From Cercis canadensis (taxonomy: Eukaryota > Streptophyta > Magnoliopsida > Fabales > Fabaceae), in NCBI GenBank assembly GCA_003255065.1, contig QAOA01002296.1, positions 1 through 64,000 of the forward strand: DNA of 64,000 nt. Direction: 5' to 3'. How positions within the stretch are numbered: position 1 is the stretch's first letter; each line of letters starts with the position of its first letter. Below the pieces are notes generated by a model. It worked only from the letters and a program-made list of their open reading frames with translations. It did not search any database and was not told the DNA's origin. A program made the position numbers and the translations under genes. Positions 1 to 9,140 of this stretch are shown one piece after another.

Positions 1-2306
1 TTGCTAATTGTGTATTGCTTTAGTAAAATGATAAAATGAAAATAGAAATAAGCGTACTAATAAACAAAGAATTACATCAACAAAATTCAACAGCCAAATC
101 AGCTGAAAGTGCTGTAATTTCCACAGATATTACTGTCTAAGCAAAAATTGGCAGGAATTACTCTGCAGGCAACCATTCAAGGCCTATTAGGTTATATTCC
201 TGTGGGATATATTTCTTTTTTTTTTTTTTTCCTCGAAACTAAGACCATGGATTCGCTATGAGTAGGGTTAATTATTTCCTATTTCTTTTGTACAAATTAT
301 TTTCTTTTTCTTTTTTCTTATGCTTCCTTTGGCCAGGAGTTTAGAGAGTTCAGAATTGAGATTATGAATGTGATGTTCTGCTTCTGCACATGAATGGTAA
401 ATGGTAACCTTCATCTAGGACTCTTCAAAACCCAAACTAACCTGACCAAATTGAACAACCCAAACTAAACTAATGGATTAGTTTGGTTTTAATTTCTATG
501 TGATTTGGGTTGGGTTGAAATTTGTTTACTAAATCTTAGGTTAGATTGGGTTCTGGTTAGAGAAAATAATAAACTAATTTAATCCAGCCCAACCCAGTTA
601 TTTACTAAAAAAGTATATTTGAAAAATATATTTATAATGTATTTAATATATCACCATTAAATAGAAATTGAAATAGTTCAAATCGTCATCAATCTCTCTT
701 AATTGTGACTGTTGATAAATTTCACACATAAAATTCTTAGACTTTCCCAATCATTGACATAGATTACATAGTGTAATTAGAATAAAAAAGTATTTTTCAC
801 TAATAAATTAGAATATGAAAGTTAGTTGACAAGTTATTTTTGATAACTTTATTTATTCTTTATAGAATGTATTTTGGTCCATAACTTTGTTTCAAATTGA
901 AAAACCAACCCAATCTAAACCAGCTTGTCGGGGTTTGGGTTCGTCAAGTTGTAAATCTTTTGATTTGGGTTGTAGAATATAAAAAATATATTGAGTTGGA
1001 TTCGGGTTGAGCCTTTACCCAAACCAACCCAGTCCATGAACACCCTATTTATTAAACAAAAGTCTAGAACACTTGGTTGGGCATAGTGGGAACTTATAAT
1101 TATCAGTCTGTAGCAGTAGCAAAATATTTCACTAGTTAATGTAATGAGTCTATGAATCTAGCTGGATCCATCTAGAGGCGTAGCCAGGTGATGTAATCTT
1201 CCAGCTGGGCTGATAGATATAGTTTGGAAAGATTATAGCATGATTTGCTTCTTTACACAACGCAAAAAAAATAAAAATAAATAAATAAACTCATCATAGA
1301 CCTTAAAATGAACAATGTTGGGAGATTATCATAAACCTAAATACAACGGAACTAGTCTATTCGTAAAAGGAACTTCAAAAGAAGAACACCATAAAGCTTT
1401 TCGGCACTATCAAATCAAGCATCGCATATCTAGAGCTAAGAAACCTTCCAAGATCTTCAAGTCTCTCTATATCTTTTACTACATACCTTCACATTAAATA
1501 ATTGTATCAGTTGTAATCAACACCTATTTATGGGCAAAGTGGTCTGCATAACCAGATGAGTTATCCAATTAAACAATGTCCTAACATTCCAAATATGCTT
1601 CTATATCTATATACAGTATATATGCCACGCGTTGGCTAAGTGACTCATCCTTGGCAAAGTCATGCTCCCGTTCATACCTTAATTGGAATCCTATGCTAAG
1701 AAATTAATGGTTAATTATTAACGCACTGATTAAAGCACACTAATGAGGTTGGCAAAAAAACAAAAATACAGCATCATTAGCAGGAGTATATTAATTAAAT
1801 TAATATATGCATACAATCTAAAGTATAGAATTAATGGATAGGTTAATCACACACCTGTGGCATTATCATTGGATCTCAGGCCACTTTCAAGGGAACCAGA
1901 AGAACCCATTTCAGATTTGTTGGACTTGGATGATTAAGAATATGTTGTCGTCATTGTCCCTATGACCAACAATGTTACTTTGGTTTAAATATTTATATTT
2001 AATTAAGATGTCCAGTACGGTACTAAAGATTTTGTTGACACACTTGTACCATTCTAATTTGGAAGCTAATGAAGCTGTTACTTGCCAATTTTAACTATTG
2101 GAATCAAACAAAAGTATGGAGGACTTGCTGATATCACAAATAAAGAATACAATGCGAAATTGAATTCAAATTCCATAATAATTTATACCTTTGAGTCAAT
2201 TAATGTTAAAATGACCCACTGAAGTGTGATCTATATTAGTAAGTGATTGAGCAAATCCTACCATAAAATCTGCAGACAAAAATAGGATTAGAGTGAAAGA
2301 GAAATC
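1..2306. other. AT-rich intergenic DNA upstream of the MYB relic
   Basis: No convincing gene is visible. The 60-codon frame at 1315-1497 has no recognisable domain and no splice context. Two things stand out and are described separately: a stretch at about 415-1048 rich in GGTTTGGGTT/AACCCAA motifs on both strands, resembling a small inverted-repeat element, and a possible short minus-strand first exon at 1855-1909. The segment from 1910 to 2306 would have been the promoter and leader of the MYB gene, but I see no well-placed TATA box that I would defend. Confidence 0.5.
415..1048. repeat. Possible small non-autonomous DNA element (MITE-like)
   Basis: One end carries AACCCAAACTAACCTGACC-type sequence and the other, read on the minus strand, carries TAGGGTGTTCATGGACTGGG followed by GGTTTGGG motifs. 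Both halves share GGGTTGGTTTGGG-like sequence in opposite orientation, which gives a long imperfect inverted repeat around an AT-rich core. Ends of the type GGGTGTTCATGG are common in plant hAT-like miniature elements. No clean target duplication was found, so the boundaries are approximate. Confidence 0.3.
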
Positions 2307-3163
2307 ATGGTAGCTATGATGGGTTCGGGAGCCACAGAGAAAGGGTGGAGAAAAGGCCCCTGGACTCCTGAAAAGGATACGTTACTAAGGCCCCGTTTGG
2401 GTAAACAGCTTATTTAAGCGCTTATATAAGAAGACCTTATGGAAGAAGCTTTTATACTATAAGCTCCTTTTAAATTAAGCTATTTAGTGTTTGGATACAT
2501 ACTTGAAAAAGCACTTTTAAAATCTATAAGCTCTTTCATAAGCATTTGGATAAATAAGTGTATAAGTACTTATAATTGTGAAAATTACTAAAAAGGACAA
2601 TAAGAAGCACTTATTAAAAATTATGCTGGATAAATAAGCACTTTGTTATATTTTCTAAAAAAAATTAATAATAAAATATTTTATATTAGTGCCATAATTA
2701 TTATATTTTGATTCAAGTAGTTAATTTTTTTGTTGTTAGATAATTAATATTTTGAAGTATCATTTCTTATAATCAAAGTGATTCTTGGCTTATTATATTA
2801 AAAACCTCGCATATAGATAAACTATCATTAACAAGTGTTCTTGTTTTATTATATTGGTAATCATGATAAACATAAAATATCTAATTATGCATCATAGGTC
2901 AGATTTATACATTCGAAAACTAAAGTTATATCGACAATTTAACATTGGTCAATATTATATTTGCTAGTCTACATTATTTGAATTTTTCTAACTGTTATCT
3001 ACAATAAATTGTGGTGAAAAGAAAGAAATAGAAATTGAATGCTTCAAGCACAATTTGTGTTCAACTCTTACTAGGACCTTCAATATGTAAAGTATCAAAA
3101 AAATAACAGAGAACTTGATAGGATTATTTTGAATGACATATGTATGGGAACAATATAGATAAC

Positions 3164-3535
3164 TCAAATGTCTCCTTCAAAAAGTAACAAGTAATACCTA
3201 ATTTTAAAAGTTTGCAATTCCATAAATTGTATTTTATATATAAGTAATAAAGGCAATAAAGTTAAAGATGTGTAGGTATTGCTCTCTAATCTGTTCCATT
3301 TGCCTAATGTTCTCTTCATCTGGTTCCTCTCATCCAAAATTTCTTCATTTGCAAACTCAAAGTTGTCATTGAATACTACAAATTCTGCATCAGTTGTATT
3401 ATGTCTTCTAATAAAGTTGTGCAAAGTCATGCAAGAAACTATGACTTTAGTTTGTGTCTCCAATGTGAATGGAGGCATAGCACTCAATCTTGCTTTGCAA
3501 AACCTACCAGTCTCAAGAGAGATACACCAAGTCAT
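3164..3535 (-). pseudogene. C-terminal fragment of a PIF/Harbinger DDE transposase
   Basis: The 123-codon frame contains MPPFTLETQTKVIVSCMTLHNFIRRH, the conserved tail of plant PIF-like transposases after the third catalytic residue (usual form MPPYPxxTQxKIVIACxxLHNFIR). It continues into an acidic stretch (NDNFEFANEEILDERNQM) also typical of the C-terminus. The catalytic D, D and E residues should lie upstream at higher coordinates, but I could not find them. The last 40 residues are leucine-rich and look like read-through into non-coding DNA. It lies in the transposon and is most likely a decayed remnant of its autonomous ancestor. Confidence 0.7.
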
Positions 3536-4987
3536 GATAGAATCATCAGGTAATGAAGTACTCCATGGCCAGCTACTACTTGAAGTTGACCCTTTTATGG
3601 TTAAAATGGGCTAATCATTATGAAAAGATATAGATGATTCTGCAAATAAAAACTCAACTTTAGAATGTAAGTAACTAATCTGCCAAAGCCAAAGCTACAT
3701 CAAAGGACAAACCTTATATAAATTGATCCCTAATTCCCAATCCACAAAAAGGCAGAAAACATCCCTGAATGAATTTCTCATGAGTAAGAAATAGTTTTCC
3801 TTTGTGTCTGTGTCTGCTTTTGCTACTTTACTATTTAAAACATAATCAAATTGAACTTGACAAAGATGTATTCTCCATATCACTGTTAGAAGAAGTTAAA
3901 CCTGATTATGTTTTGAAAAAGTAACATGCATCTACCATCAAGCCAATATAGAAAAGGAACTAATATATAAGTCTTGGTACTTGACAAAGCAACACTATAG
4001 GTGATAGGTTATTACAGATTAAAATTATTAGATACATAACAGGTTCTAAATAGATGTGGTAATTCAATTTTTGAAGATCTAAATAGCTGTAATCAATTCA
4101 ATTACTAAGGTGGGTAGATTACTTACATTATCAAGGTCAACTACTTTTTTATTTTTTGATTATATAGCACCAGTGCTATGAAATGGGAACCCAATGGAGT
4201 CCTATTGCTGATATCAACAAAATCCATTTTTCCTCTGTGACTCTCTTTCATACTCTTGGGTGGATAGTCCCATCAAATAGGCAATATAGAGCATCAAAAT
4301 GAGACAATGATACTAGAATTTCAAAGCCTAACCTTCTTTAGCCAAGTACACTGATTTTAAGCCAAAGTAAGCAGAGTCATAAAAATGTAACATGCCTAAA
4401 ACCAGATATTTCAAAATTTTCAAGCATCCTTAAATTCAAAGAAAAATTTCCCATCCATTTTCCAGCTGCTTATATGTAGAGATTTTTTAAGACCATAAAA
4501 TGAACCCCACTTAGCTGAAGTTGTTGTTTGTTAAATACCCAAAACAAAAAACAAAAAAAAAAAGAACCAAATACTAAATGCAGCAACCTAATGTAGTGAC
4601 CTAACATTTGCATCACATCCCCTTATTGTAATAACGTCTTCTAAGGTATTATGAATCATGAAGTTTAAGTGAACGGATTGGTGCTGTAAACACACAGTCA
4701 AAATGCACTTCAAAGATTCTGTAAGTAGAAATCACATACCCAAATTCAGAAATTAAATTCCCAATCAGCTAGCATAAGAAAAACAAAATTGTAAAGGGAA
4801 CTAGAAGAAGCAGAATGAACTTGTCACCTGAGGTGTGGGACCAAAGAGAGGAAAAGCTCTGACTCTTAACGCAAACGCCGGTTAGTCGCCTAAACATGGC
4901 TCTTCCGGTATCGATCGCTTCATAAATGGTTGGGTCAGTGTTCGATCAACACTATATTCGTGAAATGGAGGCTCGATTTGCTGAAGA

Positions 4988-5431
4988 TTGCCAGAGAAAA
5001 AATCAATTACGGATTATGTGAAGCACATTTTTCTTCAGCACGAAAAGAAAAAATCACATTTTTCTACAAAAAAAAAGGAAAAAATAAGAAATCCCAGCTT
5101 TAGGGTTAGGGATTTTGTTGATGAGAAGAGAGACAAAGAGAAAGCTGAGCCTGTTGACACTGAGAGTGGTGCCGCTGTTGGAGCAGAGCTCCGCACAGCC
5201 TCAGATTCTTGGGGGCAGGCTAAGGAGACGACCCAGACCGGATGGGATCCGACGGTGGCACTCCCATTGTGCCTGCTGCAACCTCTCGCATGTAGCTTTC
5301 GATTACATTTTCAGAAGAGGTCGACAGAAATTTTGGCCAACCAGCACTTAGGTGCGGCAGAAACGACAAATGGAGATGGAGAAGCCATGGACAAGTCTCA
5401 AAACGTGGATGGAAGAAACTGGGAGATATAG
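4988..5431 (+). other. Unrecognised open frame inside the PIF-type transposon
   Basis: The open frame has 147 codons, a lysine-rich N-terminus (HEKKKSHFSTKKKEK) and an acidic middle. I recognise no domain. Base composition here is richer in G and C than the rest of the element, which suggests either a captured host fragment or the old 5' region of the transposon's own gene. It is not called as a gene because it has no domain and no visible promoter or splice sites. Confidence 0.25.
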
Positions 5432-5790
5432 AGAACTGAGAAGGTTGATGGTGAGAGAGATACAGAGTGTTGAAGATAAGAGATGCTCAGGGATAGAATT
5501 GCACATAAATTTTGAGAAGAGCTTGCCAGTCATACTTAAAAATAGCTTTCGCATAAGGCTTTTTTGAGAAGTTTAAAAAAATAGCTTCATAAAATAAGTT
5601 AAAAATAGCTTTTTAAGGGGTTATAAGCTACTTATATAAGTTGATCCAAACACTATTTTTTTCTTATAAAAACACTTATATTAGTAAAGAAGCTCTAATA
5701 AGTTGTAAGCTATGTTATCCAAACGGGGCCTAAATGAATGTATAAGATTGCATGGGGAAGGGAGCTAGACTTCTGTCGCAAAATTTGCAG

Positions 5791-6314
5791 GTAATATTTC
5801 CACATTAATTACTTTTTCTCAAATACCACCCCCATACATTAATCAGTACTTGATATAAGAGGCGATATAGATAGAAAGGTAGAAAATAGAGAAGTAGGTT
5901 AAAATTAAAAGGAATGGAAAATTCTTTGTTTTCGCATGAAAAGAATAGAAAGCAAAGGTAGGAAATAGGATAAATGAAAATGAAAATTATTTTATCAATT
6001 TGGAATCTCTTATTATCAACTCTTCCACTCATCACCATCCTCCTATCTTTATACCCATCAAGCATACCATGTCTTTTTGCAAGGTTTAGCTTTGGCATGT
6101 TATATGTATAAACGTATAAAAGTTTGGAAAGAAGTTGTGTTCTTCTCATTGAGTTTGTGTAGTATATATACACAATATAATTAGGGTTTACAAGGGATAA
6201 TGATAAGCTTGCTATACAGGATAATGATAAGCTTGCTATACTTTTGAATAAGTCAGAACTAATCTATTAGTTATAACCTCTTAACAGATTTATATAATTT
6301 TGAATTTCAAGAGG
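5791..6314. other. AT-rich spacer between MYB relic and Copia remnant
   Basis: This would be the first intron and downstream part of the MYB gene, but it contains no recognisable R2/R3 coding sequence. A short direct duplication of GATAATGATAAGCTTGCTATA lies at about 6197-6241. Nothing else is supported. Confidence 0.4.
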
Positions 6315-6470
6315 TGGTTACTACACCAATACGCCCCCGCAAGATGGTGGAGGACTCAACGACACCAATCTTGTTTTTGAGGAAGAGATGTTGTGGCCCT
6401 GAAAGGGGTTTAGTGAGTAAGTCTGCAAGTTGGTGACTGGATGGAACATGAGATACCCGTAACCAACCAT
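6315..6470 (-). pseudogene. Ty1/copia polyprotein 3' end remnant
   Basis: Read on the minus strand, one frame gives RVSHVPSSHQLADLLTKPLS followed by HLFLKNKIGVVESSTILRG. This is the conserved RNase H tail of plant Copia polyproteins, where the LADxLTKPL motif is characteristic. Only about 50 codons remain. It abuts the truncated 5' LTR fragment of the Athila element directly, so the junction at about 6471 is a deletion or insertion breakpoint. Confidence 0.75.
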
Positions 6471-6471
6471 T

Positions 6472-6727
6472 ATCACCAAGGAACTGGGTTCAATCACTTT
6501 AAGGAAAGGAACCAACAACAAAGGAATTGTAACTGAAATAAGTAGTCCAGTATTGATTCTGAGATTACCTTGTCTATGAGGAAATCGAATTGCAAGTGAA
6601 TGAAATCAACCCCTAACCTTTCTCATTCTTATTATAAATCTCACATTTAGATTGTCTCTTAAAGATTGTTACGATATTGTTGGAGTTTTGTTACTTAGTA
6701 GTCACTTAGTTAATTGCAGCAGCTCAT
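6472..6727 (+). repeat. 5' LTR fragment of the Athila element
   Basis: This stretch matches 18790-19044 of the 3' LTR almost base for base. It starts at ATCACCAAGGA and ends at GCAGCAGCTCAT, so about 1150 bp of 5' LTR upstream and 155 bp downstream are absent. The left edge touches the Copia remnant. The right edge fuses to an inverted LTR piece through a shared CTCAT. Confidence 0.85.
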
Positions 6728-7395
6728 AGACAAAATAACCTTTGAATTACTGAAGAATAAGTTATTCTAATTACAAATCCTTTATTGTTGGCCAATTTCC
6801 CTAATGTGATTGATCCCAATCCCTTGGTGAAACAATCCTCCCTATCCCAATCAATTGCCCAATTCCTTGGTACAATTAACTTGTCTAAGTGATTAAGCTC
6901 TAGGAAATTAATTAGACCACATAAACTAAGTTATCTATTCCTAGATTAACTTGATTTATGGTAGAGATTACAAGAGCACACCCACATCTTACTATCCCTA
7001 GCATCAACATGAGTCAATAAATCATTCAAATGATGGCCAAGCATTCAAAAGCATTAAGAACAGTAAAATCTACTCCAACAAATAGATTTGAATCAAAATA
7101 ACATTAATCAACAGCAAAGCTTCATCTAAATCCAAACTACATCAATCCCTAACTAAGAAAGTTTAACTACACATATTTAAACCAGAAAAACAGAGAAATG
7201 GAAGACAAGATAGAATCAGAAAAACTCATTCTCATGAATTCTTTCAATGGGTTGATCTTCTATCTTGCTCTTCTTCAACCCCTTCGGGTTGGGCTGCCGC
7301 CTCTGGCTCTGAATCGTGCCTCTTGATGTCCAAAAGATGGAGCTCCCTTATTTCCCCTCTTAGATGCATATAAATACAATTCTAAATCTAGGGTT
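6723..7395 (-). repeat. Inverted, diverged LTR piece of a related Athila element
   Basis: The reverse complement follows the 3' LTR (about 18270-18900) in order: a TATA-like region, the agcaa/gaag-rich leader, TTACTGTTCTTAATGC, GGGATAGTAAGAT, GAGTTAATCTAG-like sequence and the CACCAAGGxATTGGG stretch. Identity is clearly lower than between the two direct LTR copies, with many substitutions and indels, so it comes from a different family member. It occupies the place where the primer-binding site and untranslated leader of the retrotransposon should be. Confidence 0.75.
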
Positions 7396-7417
7396 TACGA
7401 TTCCAGCTCATTAGCTT

Positions 7418-9059
7418 TTGATCCTGAGATTGAGAGAACAGCTGGAAGACTTCGCAAGCAGACTAGAGGAGCAAGACAAGCACATCAGACAGTTATGGCA
7501 GAACAAAACCAGAATCCTCCACTGCACAATAATGGCAATGGAGTTGGACAAAACCCTCCACCGCGAACACTCATGGAATATTCTATCCCAACAGCCGCAG
7601 GATGTGGAGCGAGTATAACAGGACCACCGGTTCAGGCCAATCACTTTGAACTTAAACCGGCTCTTCTTCAGTTAGTACAGCACAATCAGTTCAGTGGAAG
7701 TGTGCTAGAAGATCCAAATGGGCACATAGCCAACTTTCTGCAGATTTGTGATACGGTGAAGTTGAATGGGTGAGTGATGATGCAATTTGACTCATGCTTT
7801 TCCCTTTTTCTGTGCGAGATAAGGCCAGAAGCTGGTTGGATTCTCAACCAAGAGGCAGCATCACCACTTGGTCAGATTTGGTGAATAAGTTTCTAGCTCG
7901 ATATTTCCCTCCTTCCAAATCAGCAAGGTTGAGGACAGAAATTACTTCATTTCGCCAACAAGATGGAGAATCATTGAGTGAAGCTTGGGAGCGGTACAAT
8001 GATATACTGAGGAGATGCCCACATCACTCGTTCGAATTTTGGATCCAAGTCCAGAGTTTTTACAACGGTATGCTTCCTCACACAAAATCGAATGTGGATG
8101 TTGCAGCAGGAGGAGCTGTGAATTATAAGACTCCGGAGCAAGCCTGGGATTTGTTTGAGAAGATGGCTTGTAATGACTACCAGAGTCAAGGAGAGAGATC
8201 CATAGTCAAGAGAGGCGTCATGGAAGTCGGGACACTAGATGCACTGTTAGCCCAGAACAAGCTATTAACACAACAGGTGGCTGAGCTGTCCAAGAAGTTT
8301 GAGACTGTCAACGTGAATGCAGTCAATTTCTCTCCACCAGTTTGTGACTTTTGTGCAGGGAGCCATGCAAATGGAGAGTGTCCGGGCAACATGTTTGGAC
8401 CTCCAGTGCCTCAAGAGCAAGTGAACTACATGGGAAATCCTTCCAGACCTCAGAATAATCCTTATGCTCCTACGTATAATCCGGGGTGGAGGAATCACCC
8501 AAATTTCTCATGGGGTAATCAAGGAAATCAAGGGGGTTCCCACAGACCCAACTACTCATATCAGTCCCCACATCAGACAACTCAAGGTCATGCTTCACAA
8601 CCTCAAACCAATGAGAAGAGTCCTTCTTTAGAGAGTGCACTAGAGAAATTGACCACTCAAACCTCGGCTTTCATTCAGAAAACTGCAACATTTATGGAGG
8701 AAACCAGGAGCGGGTTCAGAAATCAAGATGCATCAATTCGGAAGTTGGAAACTCAAGTGGGGCAGATAGCGAGACAATTGGCAGACAGACCTCAAGGATC
8801 CTTGCCCAGTGATACTATTCCAAATCCTAAGGAGCATATCAAGGCCATCACTACAAGGAGCGGAAAAGTGCTGGAGCCCAGTCCAAGACAAGAAACACCA
8901 GAAGAGAAAGATGATAAGGTAAGTAGGACAAATGGGAACACAGTATCTAGTCGCCCCACCGAGACAGAAAGTGGAGAAGATGGGGAGAAATTGACCAGAC
9001 CTTGTGCTACAATACCTCCAGTCAAGGTGCCTTTTCCTCAAAGGCTCAAGAAACACTAG
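7418..9059 (+). pseudogene. Athila gag, frameshifted and with stop codons
   Basis: The first part (7495-7773) contains PPVQANHFELKPALLQLVQ and DPNGHIANFLQICDT, hallmarks of the Athila/Tat gag. A one-base deletion near 7768-7771 shifts the frame, and a TGA at 7788-7790 interrupts the downstream frame. After that, 7794-9059 runs open for 421 codons with the retrotransposon gag core (SWLDSQPRGSITTWSDLVNK, FRQQDGESLSEAWERY) and a CCHC-like zinc knuckle (C-x2-C-x3-H-x4-C at about 8341-8380). It ends in TAG (9057-9059), in frame with pol and positioned where Athila normally reads through as one gag-pol frame. A glutamine-, asparagine- and proline-rich linker follows the knuckle. Upstream of 7495 the frame continues to about 7418 without a firm start. 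Confidence 0.85.
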
Positions 9060-9140
9060 GATGAAAAGCAATTCAGCAAGTTCTTAGAGGTTTTCAAGAA
9101 ATTACAGATAAATATACCTTTTGCTGAAGCACTGGAACAA

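Larger units (their letters stand above)
2389..5730. mobile_element. PIF/Harbinger-type DNA transposon, non-autonomous
   Basis: The element starts with GGCCCCGTTTGG and ends with the exact reverse complement CCAAACGGGGCC. It is flanked on both sides by TAA (2386-2388 and 5731-5733), the 3-bp TWA target duplication typical of PIF/Harbinger. Subterminal regions at both ends repeat AAGC/GCTTATAAG-like motifs (about 2400-2650 and 5540-5715), as usual for transposase-binding subterminal arrays. A fragment of PIF transposase lies inside on the minus strand (about 3350-3535). No intact transposase or MYB/SANT-like accessory ORF is present, so it could move only with proteins supplied in trans. It sits inside the MYB exon. 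Confidence 0.88.
2307..5790 (+). pseudogene. R2R3-MYB transcription factor relic, exon 1 split by a transposon
   Basis: Positions 2307-2388 read from ATG into the start of an R2 MYB repeat, with the motif GWRKGPWTPEKDTLL. The same frame resumes at 5734-5790 with the rest of the first helices (CIRLHGEGS...VAKFAG) and ends in a GT donor at 5791, the usual position of the first R2R3-MYB intron. The 3342-bp transposon plus a 3-bp target duplication lies between the halves. An in-frame TAG at 5766-5768 replaces the conserved second tryptophan codon of R2. No second exon (rest of R2 and R3) is visible before the Copia remnant at 6.3 kb. The gene is therefore dead three times over: insertion, nonsense codon and loss of the 3' exons. 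The HGEG sequence resembles the MYB48/59 or MYB62-type groups, but too little remains for a subgroup call. Confidence 0.85.
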
